From an uncultured Lactobacillus sp. (lineage in GTDB: Bacteria > Bacillota > Bacilli > Lactobacillales > Lactobacillaceae), in contig CALYQE010000026.1 in the NCBI GenBank assembly GCA_945281075.1, positions 1-18,489 of the forward strand: DNA of 18,489 nt, written 5' to 3'. The number at the start of each line of letters is the position of its first letter. Positions within the stretch are counted from its first letter, which is position 1. The position numbers and the translations under genes are program-made. Of this stretch, positions 1-7,109 are shown piece after piece. Under the pieces are notes generated by a model. It worked only from the letters and a program-made list of their open reading frames with translations. It was not told where the DNA came from and made no database searches.

Positions 1-17
1 ATAATTAAGGTCAAATA

Positions 18-52
18 AAAAACCTGCTGTTAGTAATTACAGCAGGTTTTTG
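18..52. terminator. Bidirectional intrinsic terminator
   Basis: A 9-bp perfect stem (22-30 with 39-47) has a T-run on the right for plus-strand transcripts and an A-run on the left that serves minus-strand transcripts. It lies just past the stop of the RpiR-type regulator (-) and probably also ends a plus-strand gene outside the window. Confidence 0.85.
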
Positions 53-82
53 TGCGGTCTTCTTAGTAATTTGAAACACCCC

Positions 83-799
83 TTAAACGTATTGGTTGAT
101 GAGATTTTCAAGCAGGTTAATGGTATTGCCGTAGAAAAAATTAAGGCCAATGTTTTCAGGATCAGGGCTATCAGTGCCACTATCCACAATAAAAGCCAGA
201 TCAGCCATTGAAGCATAGCTACTGTTTGCCGAAGTGGTAATTGTAATAATATCGCCACCGTCTTTTTTGCAGCCAGCAATCTTAATCAGCCCATTTTTAT
301 TTTCGCCTGATTGAGAAAAGGTAATTAAGGTGTGTGGCGCTTGGTCGGAGGCAATGGCAATTTCAACCCCATCTAAATCAACGCCATAGATATGCTTAAG
401 CAGCAGCTTGCGGTAGGCATATTTGACCAAAATCGTGCAAAAGCCCTCGCCAAAAAGATAAACCCGTTTTTGCTGCCGGATTTTCTTAAAGAAAGCAGCA
501 ATTTTTTCAGGGCTGCGATTGCAGTGAACAAAGGGCAGGTTGCTAAACGAGGTCAATTGTTCCGTTTTGAACTGCGAGGATAAAAAGAAAATAAATTCTT
601 TAAAGTTGCTAAACCCAGCCCGGCGAACGATTCGACTAAGCGAAGCCGGGGAAATGTAATTTTTTTGAGCTAATGTTCGAATATCCAAAGACTCCTTAGC
701 AGTGATTGAGTCAATGATTGACTCAATAATGGAAATATCTTGGGGGCGAAGGTGGTTATTGGGAAATAAGCGGTCAATCTGAAAAATTTGCGTCATCAT
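83..799 (-). CDS. RpiR-family (HTH-6 plus SIS domain) transcriptional regulator
   Basis: This is a sugar-phosphate-responsive DNA-binding regulator of 238 residues, typical for the family. The N-terminal third (about 1-75) is an RpiR-type helix-turn-helix, with the recognition region around 38-60 (ISPASLSRIVRRAGF). Residues about 95-225 form a SIS sugar-phosphate-binding domain, with the FSQSGE segment near 161-166 in the place of the usual S-x-S-G-E/N loop. The start is the ATG at 799, or the adjacent ATG at 796: an AAAGG ribosome-binding site at 805-809 is 5 nt upstream. A longer frame opening at 844 lacks any such site. The gene is divergent from the deacetylase-PTS-GH4 operon, which is its probable target through the palindrome at 889-920. 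Activator or repressor cannot be decided from sequence; the operator position overlapping the start site favours repression relieved by a phosphorylated sugar. Confidence 0.88.
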   Translation of the reverse strand: MMTQIFQIDRLFPNNHLRPQDISIIESIIDSITAKESLDIRTLAQKNYISPASLSRIVRRAGFSNFKEFIFFLSSQFKTEQLTSFSNLPFVHCNRSPEKIAAFFKKIRQQKRVYLFGEGFCTILVKYAYRKLLLKHIYGVDLDGVEIAIASDQAPHTLITFSQSGENKNGLIKIAGCKKDGGDIITITTSANSSYASMADLAFIVDSGTDSPDPENIGLNFFYGNTINLLENLINQYV

Positions 800-859
800 T
801 TCAACCTTTCTGAAAATATTTTCGCTTTTTGAAAACGGTATCAAAAAAGGATAGGCGTA

Positions 860-888
860 TTGTGAACACTTTTTGATTATACTATATT
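860..888 (+). promoter_or_regulatory. Promoter of the deacetylase-PTS-GH4 operon
   Basis: A -35 TTGTGA (860-865) and a -10 TATATT (883-888) are separated by 17 bp. Transcription would start near 895, inside the left arm of the palindromic operator. Basis: direct reading; strength is inferred. Confidence 0.6.
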
Positions 889-920
889 AGCTTTGTTAAA
901 GGGAAGCGCTTAACAAAGCT
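889..920. promoter_or_regulatory. Perfect inverted repeat operator with a nested cre-like core
   Basis: AGCTTTGTTAA (889-899) and TTAACAAAGCT (910-920) form a perfect 11-bp inverted repeat with a 10-bp spacer. It overlaps the predicted start of the sugar operon and lies between it and the divergent RpiR-type gene. The spacer and right arm contain GGGAAGCGCTTAACA (901-915), whose AAGCGCTT core resembles a CcpA catabolite-responsive element but misses several flanking consensus bases. Assignment to the adjacent regulator is inference from position. Confidence 0.6.
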
Positions 921-947
921 GAATCTAGAAAGGAAGGCTGTGATTGA

Positions 948-1733
948 ATGAAGCAAGTTATTATTAATGCCGATGATTTTGGCTATTCGTTAGCCGTAAA
1001 TCGCGGTGTTATTAAGGCTTTTAAAGACGGGATGGTTTCGTCAACAACATTAATGGCCAACATGCCAGGTTGCCAAGAAGCGATACAGCTTGCAAAAGAA
1101 AATCCTACTTTGGGGGTCGGATGTCATCTGAACATTACCGCTGGAAAACCGCTGACTGCAGCCAAAACTTTGGTTGACGAAAATGGCGAGTTTTATCACT
1201 TACCGGGCTATGAGGCTCACCGGGAAACAATGGATCCCGAAGAGATCTACCAGGAGTGGTGTGCTCAGGTTGATTACCTGTTAGAGCAGGGAATTAAACT
1301 GACCCACTTAGATAGCCATCATCACACGCATTCATTTGCTGAAAACTTGGAGATTACCGAGCGCATATCCGCCAAGTATCAGTTGCCGGTGAGAAATTGC
1401 TACGATATTGAAAAGCAGTGCAAGTTGGATTTTCAAAGGGGAATTGCAGGCTTTGATGACTTAATGAATTATCCGCATATTCGCAGTCTGGAAAAATCAT
1501 ATCATGCTGATCAAGAGCAGTGTCTGCAAGAAATTCAAGTAGTGCTTGACCGACTAACAGAAAATGAAATAACCGAATTGATGGTTCATCCCGCATTTGT
1601 TGATGAAACACTTTACTTCACTTCTTCGTTCAACGTCCCAAGAATAAAGGAAGTAGCAATTTTATGTGATTCGGCGTTTAAGACCAAACTACGTGAGAAC
1701 GAAATTGAGGTTATTCCTTATCCAGCTGCGTAA
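948..1733 (+). CDS. YdjC/ChbG-family carbohydrate deacetylase
   Basis: This is a metal-dependent deacetylase of the YdjC/ChbG family, 261 residues, close to the usual length. ChbG of E. coli removes one acetyl group from chitooligosaccharides so that the phosphorylated sugar can be hydrolysed and can induce its operon. Visible hallmarks are the N-terminal NADDFG motif (D9, D10), H60 in GCHLN, the THLDSHHHTH cluster (H120 to H128) and a C-terminal HPAF motif; Asp and two His residues at these places ligate the metal in the family. A GGAAGG ribosome-binding site lies 10 nt before the ATG. It is the first gene of an operon with a PTS permease 41 nt downstream and a GH4 hydrolase, so it probably acts on an imported phospho-sugar in the cytoplasm. 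The GH4 partner carries an alpha-type signature, so a chitobiose substrate should not be assumed. Confidence 0.87.
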   Translation: MKQVIINADDFGYSLAVNRGVIKAFKDGMVSSTTLMANMPGCQEAIQLAKENPTLGVGCHLNITAGKPLTAAKTLVDENGEFYHLPGYEAHRETMDPEEIYQEWCAQVDYLLEQGIKLTHLDSHHHTHSFAENLEITERISAKYQLPVRNCYDIEKQCKLDFQRGIAGFDDLMNYPHIRSLEKSYHADQEQCLQEIQVVLDRLTENEITELMVHPAFVDETLYFTSSFNVPRIKEVAILCDSAFKTKLRENEIEVIPYPAA

Positions 1734-1774
1734 AGCGGCAACGACTAAGACTTAACTAGAAGGAGGTAATCGTT

Positions 1775-3388
1775 GTGAAAGGTAAATTTATGAAGTCAGC
1801 GAATGTTTTCTCGCGGGCGATAATTCAACCGGTTATGTTTATGGCTGTGACAGGGATCATTTTATCTGTCTGTGCCATCTTAAAGCTGGACTTAATGCCC
1901 ACTATTTTGAAAGATACCGGTAATTTTATTTATAACATCCTATCAAGTGGCATGATCGGACAATTAAGTTGCATCTTCTGTGTGGGAATTGCGACAGCTT
2001 TAGCAAAACCCAAATATAAAACTGATGCAGCAATTTTAGGAATTGTGACATATTTAATCTTTTTATTCGCCAATAATTCATGGCTGCAGCTGACTCATCG
2101 GTTAGCAAAGCCAGGTACTCAGGGTCTGTACGGTACCGGCCAAAACATGGTCTTCGGGATCCAAGTTACTGATATGGGTGTCTTTTTAGGAATTATCTTG
2201 GGAATTTTAGTTGGCTGGATGGTCAACAAGTGGGGCAATATTAAACTGCATAAGTATCTGTCACCATATGCCGGAACTAAATCTGTTTATATCATCTTAG
2301 TCTTTGTAACGATCGTGTTTGCCATTGCAATTACTTATGTATGGCCAGCAGTTAACACTTTGATCGAAAATATCGTTAAGGTAATGTCAACGACGGGCTC
2401 GATTGGCTTCTTCTTATATGGCCTACTGAACCGGCTACTATTACCAGTTGGCTTGCACCACTTTTTATGGATGCCGTTGTTCTATACCCCTTTAGGCGGG
2501 ACAGCCAAAATTGCGGGCAAACTGTATACCGGTGCCTTTAACATTTGGCTAGCAGAACTAGGTAATCCTAGTCATATTACTGCAATGCACCAGTCAATCG
2601 GTTACTTGTCCAACTTCGGTTCAATCTCTTTGCCAATCGGAATTGCATTTGCGTTCTGGAAAATGGCGGAGCCGAAGAACCGGCAAAAAGTGGCAGCAAT
2701 CTTAATTCCAACAGTGACAACTGCATTCTTAGCAGGGGTAACGGAGCCACTGGAATTCATGTTCATGTTTCTTTCACCAATTCTTTGGCTAGCACACGCC
2801 GTTGTTTACGGGCTCAGCTTATTCTTTACTAACTTAATTGGAATTGATATTCAATTTGATACTGGAATTAACATGATTATTAACAGCTTCGCTTTCCCGG
2901 CAAGGCTAGGGCATCAGTATTTGATTCCAATCATGTTCGTCCTTACGGCCTTACTTGAGTACTTTGTCTTCGTCTTTGTAATCAAGCGGTTCAACATTCC
3001 AACAATTGGACGTGCGAATGCTGACCCTGCACTTTTGAATGGTGCTGAAACCGAAGATGAAGAAGAAGACCAAGTAGAATTTGAAAATGAGGCTGATAGT
3101 GCTTCAACCGCCACTAAACATTTTGATAACCAAACTAAGAACATTGTAGCTGGACTGGGTGGTCCAGATAATATTAGCAGCATGATTAATTGTTACACTC
3201 GTTTGCGGGTGGATGTGAAAGATCAAAATAAATTAGATATGGACTTGCTAATGCATAAGACAGGTGCCAGTGGCATTATGCAAAAGGATAATAATATCCA
3301 AATTGTTTTAGGAGTTGGTGTTGAAGAAATTCATGACAAAGTTGATGAGTACCTGGAATATTTAAAACAGCATCCAGCGCAAAAATAA
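1775..3388 (+). CDS. PTS sugar transporter subunit EIICB, alpha-glucoside (MalX/GlvC/AglA) type
   Basis: This 537-residue membrane permease imports and phosphorylates a sugar. The EIIC part (about 1-415) has roughly ten hydrophobic segments and the conserved TEPLEFMFMFLSP motif of the glucose/glucoside EIIC superfamily. An acidic linker (about 423-445, rich in E and D) joins it to a C-terminal EIIB domain with phosphorylatable Cys473 in the NCYTRLR motif (usually NCATRLR). There is no EIIA domain, so an external Crr-like EIIA must donate phosphate. The start is GTG: an AAGGAGGT site at 1760-1767 is 7 nt upstream, whereas the next ATG (1790) is too far from it. Pairing with a GH4 enzyme of the CDMP type supports an alpha-glucoside (maltose, sucrose isomer, trehalose-like or modified glucoside) as substrate; the exact sugar is not visible. 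Confidence 0.88.
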   Translation: MKGKFMKSANVFSRAIIQPVMFMAVTGIILSVCAILKLDLMPTILKDTGNFIYNILSSGMIGQLSCIFCVGIATALAKPKYKTDAAILGIVTYLIFLFANNSWLQLTHRLAKPGTQGLYGTGQNMVFGIQVTDMGVFLGIILGILVGWMVNKWGNIKLHKYLSPYAGTKSVYIILVFVTIVFAIAITYVWPAVNTLIENIVKVMSTTGSIGFFLYGLLNRLLLPVGLHHFLWMPLFYTPLGGTAKIAGKLYTGAFNIWLAELGNPSHITAMHQSIGYLSNFGSISLPIGIAFAFWKMAEPKNRQKVAAILIPTVTTAFLAGVTEPLEFMFMFLSPILWLAHAVVYGLSLFFTNLIGIDIQFDTGINMIINSFAFPARLGHQYLIPIMFVLTALLEYFVFVFVIKRFNIPTIGRANADPALLNGAETEDEEEDQVEFENEADSASTATKHFDNQTKNIVAGLGGPDNISSMINCYTRLRVDVKDQNKLDMDLLMHKTGASGIMQKDNNIQIVLGVGVEEIHDKVDEYLEYLKQHPAQK

Positions 3389-3415
3389 GTAACTAAAATT
3401 GGAGGGCAGACAATT

Positions 3416-4741
3416 ATGGCAAATAAATTTGTAATTATCGGTGGTGGTTCAACCCAATCACCAAGTATTTTGGAAGTTCTACGGCAAAGATCAGCCGACC
3501 TAGAAATGAATGAGCTGGTTCTGTATGACATTGATGAAGAACGTGTATCGCTTTTGGGTCAATATACCAAAATGTACTATGAAGAAACTGGCTCGCCGGT
3601 CAAGGTTTCTTATACAACCAACCTTGATGAAGCTTTGCAGGGTGCGAATTTTCTCTTCATGCAGATTCGTCCGGGCCTAAATAAGCAGCGTGCAATTGAT
3701 GAAAAAATTTGTATTCGCAATGGCGTCATTGGCCAAGAAACCTGTGGCTTGGGCGGCTTCTCATTTGCAATGAGGGTTATTCCAGCAATTATTGACATCA
3801 TTAAGAAAGTCAAAGAAATTTGTCCAGATGCTTGGATTCTCAATTACACGAACCCAGAAGCAATTTTGTCAGAAGCGATTTACCGTGAATTCCCTGAAGC
3901 AAAAGTTATTTGCATTTGTGACATGCCAATTTCAATTGAGGGTGCGATTGCGCAATACTTCCACAAGGATTTAAAGGACATTACTTTTAAGTACTTTGGA
4001 ATGAACCACTTTGGCTGGTGGACTTCAATGATTGATGAAAACGGGCATGATTTGTTGCCAGATTTACGCAAAGATGTTGAGGATGGCAAAATCGACACGC
4101 TGGCGCAATGGAATGATGAAACGCTTGATGATAAGTATTGGATTGATACCTATAAACGCATGATTACGATCTTTAAGCGTTTCCCAGAATACTTCCCGAA
4201 CTGCTACTTGCAATATTACTTGATGCCCGATGTGATGATGGCCGAAGCCGATGTTAACTTCACTCGTGGCGACTGGGTAATGCAGGGCCGTGAAAAACGG
4301 ATCTTTGATGAATGCCGCCGCGTCTTAAAGGCCGATACCGCCAAGGGATCGTCGCTAAACTCAGGTGTCCATGGCAATTATATTGTTGACATTGCCAACG
4401 CCATTATTCACAACACGCGGGAGCGGTTCACCGTTAACCAGAAGAACAACGGGGCAATTGCTAACTTTGATATGGATGCAGTGGTTGAAGTACCAGCCTA
4501 CATCGGTAGCATGGGTGCGGAAACAATCAACATTGGCAAGATTCCAACCTTCCACAAGGGTCTGATGGAATTGCAAAAAGCTTATGAAAAGCGCACGGTT
4601 GATGCAGCTTTGTCTGGCTCTTATCAGGTGGCTTTAGAAGCAGTTGTCTTAAATAAGACCATTCCTGACTATCACACCGGTCAAAAAGTTTTAGATGAAT
4701 TGTACGCTGCTAATAAAGAATATTGGCCAACTCTACATTAA
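3416..4741 (+). CDS. GH4 family 6-phospho-alpha-glucosidase
   Basis: This 441-residue cytoplasmic hydrolase uses NAD and a divalent metal to cleave phosphorylated glucosides through an oxidation-elimination mechanism. Visible features: the NAD-binding GGGST at 9-13, GQETCG with E108, the LNYTNPEA segment near 142-149, the CDMP motif at 168-171 and the NHFGWW motif with H198. In GH4, CDMP marks 6-phospho-alpha-glucosidases such as GlvA and MalH, while the beta-specific CelF-type enzymes carry CNVP at this place. Resemblance to GlvA runs along the whole length, including the NNGAIANFD and VEVPAYIGS segments. A GGAGG site lies 10 nt upstream of the ATG, and the gap to the permease gene is only 27 nt, so it is co-transcribed. 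It should release glucose 6-phosphate from the PTS product. The natural substrate is unknown; the upstream deacetylase suggests an acetylated sugar. Confidence 0.9.
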   Translation: MANKFVIIGGGSTQSPSILEVLRQRSADLEMNELVLYDIDEERVSLLGQYTKMYYEETGSPVKVSYTTNLDEALQGANFLFMQIRPGLNKQRAIDEKICIRNGVIGQETCGLGGFSFAMRVIPAIIDIIKKVKEICPDAWILNYTNPEAILSEAIYREFPEAKVICICDMPISIEGAIAQYFHKDLKDITFKYFGMNHFGWWTSMIDENGHDLLPDLRKDVEDGKIDTLAQWNDETLDDKYWIDTYKRMITIFKRFPEYFPNCYLQYYLMPDVMMAEADVNFTRGDWVMQGREKRIFDECRRVLKADTAKGSSLNSGVHGNYIVDIANAIIHNTRERFTVNQKNNGAIANFDMDAVVEVPAYIGSMGAETINIGKIPTFHKGLMELQKAYEKRTVDAALSGSYQVALEAVVLNKTIPDYHTGQKVLDELYAANKEYWPTLH

Positions 4742-4754
4742 ACACGCTTCACAA

Positions 4755-4789
4755 AAAAGGCTGCGTCTAAGCAGGGATGCAGCCTTTTT
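4755..4789 (+). terminator. Intrinsic terminator of the sugar operon
   Basis: AAGGCTGC (4757-4764) pairs with GCAGCCTT (4779-4786), followed by a T-run to 4789. It lies 15 nt beyond the GH4 stop codon. Confidence 0.88.
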
Positions 4790-4808
4790 ATGATAAATAG
4801 TGCCAAAG

Positions 4809-4845
4809 TAAAAAGCTCATGATCATTTGATCATGGGCTTTTTAA
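4809..4845. terminator. Bidirectional terminator between sugar operon and dak-dgk
   Basis: A long stem (AAAAGC, then CATGATCA pairing with TGATCATG, then GCTTTT) with a 2-nt loop is flanked by A-run and T-run. It ends minus-strand transcripts of dgk, whose stop is at 4859, and backs up the operon terminator on the plus strand. Confidence 0.85.
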
Positions 4846-4858
4846 ATAGCAGTTAGTT

Positions 4859-5548
4859 CTATTCGTCAATCTGAATCTGAGCCGTTGACTTCGACCAGGA
4901 TTCAGGTAGCTTGCCGATTTCTTTTAACTTGGCAACTATTTGGTCAAGGACAATTTCGCGATCGTCTTCATTGGTCACAAAATCGAGCTTGTCGCCGTTA
5001 ATTTCCATCTTGGGGGAATAATCGTATTTTTCATACCACGGCTTGTAATAGCGTAATAAGCGCTTGTAGTAGTCTTCTAATGTTGAGTCGTAGCTAAGCT
5101 GCTCATAAGGGCGGCCACGCTTTTGAATCCGTTTGAGCATGGTGTCGTATGAAACATTGATGTGAACAAGCAAATCCGGATTTTTCTTCGGCATATGGTC
5201 TAGTTCGCTCATCATATTGTTGAGCAGCTCATAATATGTATCAACTTCCTCTTGAGTTGCACGACCAATATCGGCATTCATTTGAAAGAAAAGCGCGTCT
5301 TCATAGATTGACCGGTCAAGGACATTGTTATCATCGGTCAGGGCATCCTTGATACTACGAAAGCGGGTGTTTAAGAAGAAAACTTGCAGTAAAAAGGCGT
5401 ACTTTTCAGGATCCGCATAAAAAAGTGGTAAGACCGGGTTATCGTCAACACTTTCATAGAACGGTTTAGTTCCTAAATATTTGGCTAAAACACTGGTTAA
5501 ACTGGATTTACCGGCTCCAATTGGGCCACTCAATACAATAACTGTCAT
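4859..5548 (-). CDS. dgk: Deoxyguanosine kinase (dGK/dCK) subunit of heterodimeric deoxynucleoside kinase
   Basis: This 229-residue kinase phosphorylates deoxyguanosine or deoxycytidine for deoxynucleotide salvage. The P-loop GPIGAGKS is at 8-15. The DRS motif (D78-R79-S80) with E83 and D84 forms the nucleoside site, and KRIQKRGR supplies the arginine lid. Its N-terminus, MTVIVLSGP, matches what I recall of the L. acidophilus dgk product. There, loss of residues 2 and 3 converts the same polypeptide into the dCK subunit. The start is the ATG at 5548, with an AGAAGGA site 5 nt upstream; a GTG immediately before it is too close to the site. It lies 12 nt downstream of dak, which it resembles along its whole length, so the pair arose by tandem duplication and is expected to form a dAK/dGK heterodimer. 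The C-terminus is about a dozen residues longer than that of dak. Confidence 0.88.
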   Translation of the reverse strand: MTVIVLSGPIGAGKSSLTSVLAKYLGTKPFYESVDDNPVLPLFYADPEKYAFLLQVFFLNTRFRSIKDALTDDNNVLDRSIYEDALFFQMNADIGRATQEEVDTYYELLNNMMSELDHMPKKNPDLLVHINVSYDTMLKRIQKRGRPYEQLSYDSTLEDYYKRLLRYYKPWYEKYDYSPKMEINGDKLDFVTNEDDREIVLDQIVAKLKEIGKLPESWSKSTAQIQIDE

Positions 5549-5560
5549 CACGTTCCTTCT

Positions 5561-6211
5561 TTATTCCAAATTGCCTAATTCGCGCAATTTACTATCAATC
5601 TGATTTAAAACTTCTTTTTTCGCGTCTTCGTCACCGATAAAATCGTACTTATCACCATCGATGGTGATTTTGGCGGATGCATTGTAGTTTTCATACCACG
5701 GCTCATAGTAACGAATGAGTCTTGCATAATACTCTTTTAAGCGAGGATCGCTGCTAAGCTGTTCATAGGAGCGGCCGCGCTTTTTGATTCGCTTAAGCAT
5801 GGTGTCAAGCGACACATGGATATAAATCAGCAAATCTGGTTTTTTGCTAGGATTCCCAGGGGTATCTTCCATCATATTCTCTAGCAGACTATCATAAATT
5901 TTAAACTCGGTTGGGTCAGCGATCTTGCTTTCAGCGTTCATCTTGAAGAAAAGTGCATCTTCGTAGATTGAACGATCTGAAACGCTGTTTTTTTCGCGTA
6001 CTGCCTGGTTTATTTGAGCTAATCGGTGGTTAAGCAGGTAGATATTAAGCAAAAAAGTGTAACGCTTCATATCTTGGTAATACAAGGGCAGGACGGGGTT
6101 ATTGTCGACTCCCTCGTAAAAGGCTTGTGTACCTAAATGCTCAGCTAAAATACTGGTTAAACTGGATTTACCGGCTCCAATTGGCCCACTTAAAACAATA
6201 ACTTCAATCAC
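5561..6211 (-). CDS. dak: Deoxyadenosine kinase (dAK) subunit of heterodimeric deoxynucleoside kinase
   Basis: This 216-residue paralogue of the downstream dgk product is first in the operon, as in L. acidophilus. It would phosphorylate deoxyadenosine with ATP and pair with the dGK or dCK subunit. The P-loop GPIGAGKS, the [12 protein letters not shown] nucleoside-site segment, the lid KRIKKRGR and the YYEPWYENY region are all present. The start is unusual. An in-frame TTG at 6241 has no ribosome-binding site. GTG at 6211 is only 2 nt from the AGAAAGA site. The codon that aligns with the dgk ATG, and has the same 5-nt spacing, is an ATT (6208). I list the GTG start. Assignment as dAK rather than dGK rests on gene order, length and the N-terminus, not on active-site chemistry. 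Confidence 0.85.
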   Translation of the reverse strand: MIEVIVLSGPIGAGKSSLTSILAEHLGTQAFYEGVDNNPVLPLYYQDMKRYTFLLNIYLLNHRLAQINQAVREKNSVSDRSIYEDALFFKMNAESKIADPTEFKIYDSLLENMMEDTPGNPSKKPDLLIYIHVSLDTMLKRIKKRGRSYEQLSSDPRLKEYYARLIRYYEPWYENYNASAKITIDGDKYDFIGDEDAKKEVLNQIDSKLRELGNLE

Positions 6212-6249
6212 GCTCTTTCTTAAATACAATATATAGATCAATATTTAGT

Positions 6250-6279
6250 TTAATACGAGATATAGTGGTATACAAGCAA
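6250..6279 (-). promoter_or_regulatory. Candidate promoter for dak-dgk
   Basis: On the minus strand, -35 TTGCTT (6274-6279) and -10 TATTAA (6250-6255) are 18 bp apart, giving a leader of about 30 nt. A TTGACT at 6306-6311 lacks a good -10 at proper spacing. Confidence 0.45.
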
Positions 6280-6376
6280 AAAATTCATTTAAACTTTTAG
6301 AAAAAAGTCAAGCGATTTTGTATAAAATAGGCAAAATAATTTACAGTGTACATTTTAATGATTGCTGAACCAAATT

Positions 6377-6392
6377 CGTTTCACGTGAAACA
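6377..6392. other. parS: parS site (ParB/Spo0J centromere-like binding site)
   Basis: CGTTTCACGTGAAACA matches the B. subtilis-type parS palindrome TGTTTCACGTGAAACA at 15 of 16 positions. It lies just after the stop of the acetyltransferase gene. ParB loads here and spreads to recruit SMC and segregate the origin region. No parA or parB gene lies in the window. Confidence 0.88.
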
Positions 6393-6393
6393 G

Positions 6394-6897
6394 CTAATCT
6401 GCCTGAAAGTGCCGGCCCAAAATTTTTAAATCACGCTTTTGCCCGTCGATTTCCGCGACCCCTGGTAGAATGCCCCAAGTAGCAAAGCCATTTTGCGTGA
6501 AGAGCCTTAAACTGGCCGGATTATGACTAAAAATATAAGCCACCAGCGTGTCAATCTGCAAAGCGGTCAATTGGCTGAATACAAAGCTTAGTGCCGCTTG
6601 ACCGAGACCTTGATGTTGATAGCGCGAGGCAAGATAAAGACTGATTTCGGCTGTGTGACAGTAGGCAGGGCGGCCGTAAAAATATTCTAGACCAACCCAG
6701 CCGATAATTTTTTCGTTGCTCATCATTTTCCAAAGAGGTCTTTCGTCATGATTAAAATTATTAAACCAGTCCAGCTTGGAGTGGGGCATTACAGGGGTTA
6801 GGTCAGCGGTAGACCTTTTGGCTGGGATAGCTTGATTATAAATGGCTACAATTGCTGGCAAGTCGTCAGCAGTAGCAAATTCGAACTGAACTTTCAA
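6394..6897 (-). CDS. GNAT-family N-acetyltransferase
   Basis: This is a cytoplasmic acetyl-CoA-dependent acyltransferase of about 167 residues, closest in appearance to the phosphinothricin/L-amino acid acetyltransferase (Pat/MnaT-like) branch. Seen: the opening strand and helix (FATADDLPAIVAIYNQAI), a central strand with AEISLYLASRYQHQGLGQAAL carrying the Q-x-x-G-x-G/A acetyl-CoA-binding motif, and the SLRLFTQNGF segment typical of the C-terminal part. No ATG start exists. A TTG at 6897 places the family start just ahead of VQFEFATADD; GTG at 6906 and TTG at 6936 are alternatives, and none has a strong ribosome-binding site. It stands alone between two parS sites, with no co-operonic partner. 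The substrate cannot be told from sequence. Confidence 0.8.
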   Translation of the reverse strand: MKVQFEFATADDLPAIVAIYNQAIPAKRSTADLTPVMPHSKLDWFNNFNHDERPLWKMMSNEKIIGWVGLEYFYGRPAYCHTAEISLYLASRYQHQGLGQAALSFVFSQLTALQIDTLVAYIFSHNPASLRLFTQNGFATWGILPGVAEIDGQKRDLKILGRHFQAD

Positions 6898-7032
6898 TGA
6901 GGGCACGCTTTCTGAAAAATTAACGGATGGTCGCAATTAAGCAAGTTATTTCAGGTGCTGCTAGAAGGCAGATACCTAACTGCTATTGCTTCTTAAGTGT
7001 AGCATTAATTAAAATTTGAAAAGCCAAAAAAT

Positions 7033-7048
7033 AGTTTCACGTGAAACG
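7033..7048. other. parS: Second parS site
   Basis: AGTTTCACGTGAAACG carries the perfect 14-bp parS core GTTTCACGTGAAAC, identical to that at 6378-6391, about 650 bp away. Only the outermost T and A of the 16-mer consensus differ. It lies in the gap between the acetyltransferase gene and the Asp23 terminator. Confidence 0.85.
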
Positions 7049-7053
7049 GAAAA

Positions 7054-7090
7054 CAAAAAAAGCAGCTAATCAATCGTGATTGCTGCTTTG
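7054..7090 (-). terminator. Terminator of the amaP-DUF2273-asp23 operon
   Basis: AAAGCAGC pairs with GCTGCTTT, with an inner ATCA/TGAT stem (7059-7088). A 7-nt A-run on the left becomes a U-run for minus-strand transcripts. It follows the Asp23 stop at 7110. Confidence 0.85.
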
Positions 7091-7109
7091 CGGTAAAAAA
7101 GAAAAGTGT

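Noticed and set aside
392..583. Plus-strand frame inside the regulator gene, and similar frames opposite GH4, nagB, ABC and metal ATPase genes
   Set aside because: These are shadows of well-supported genes on the other strand, without ribosome-binding sites or family resemblance.
83..844. Longer start of the RpiR-type regulator at 844
   Set aside because: The extension lacks a ribosome-binding site; AAAGG sits at the right distance from the ATG at 799.
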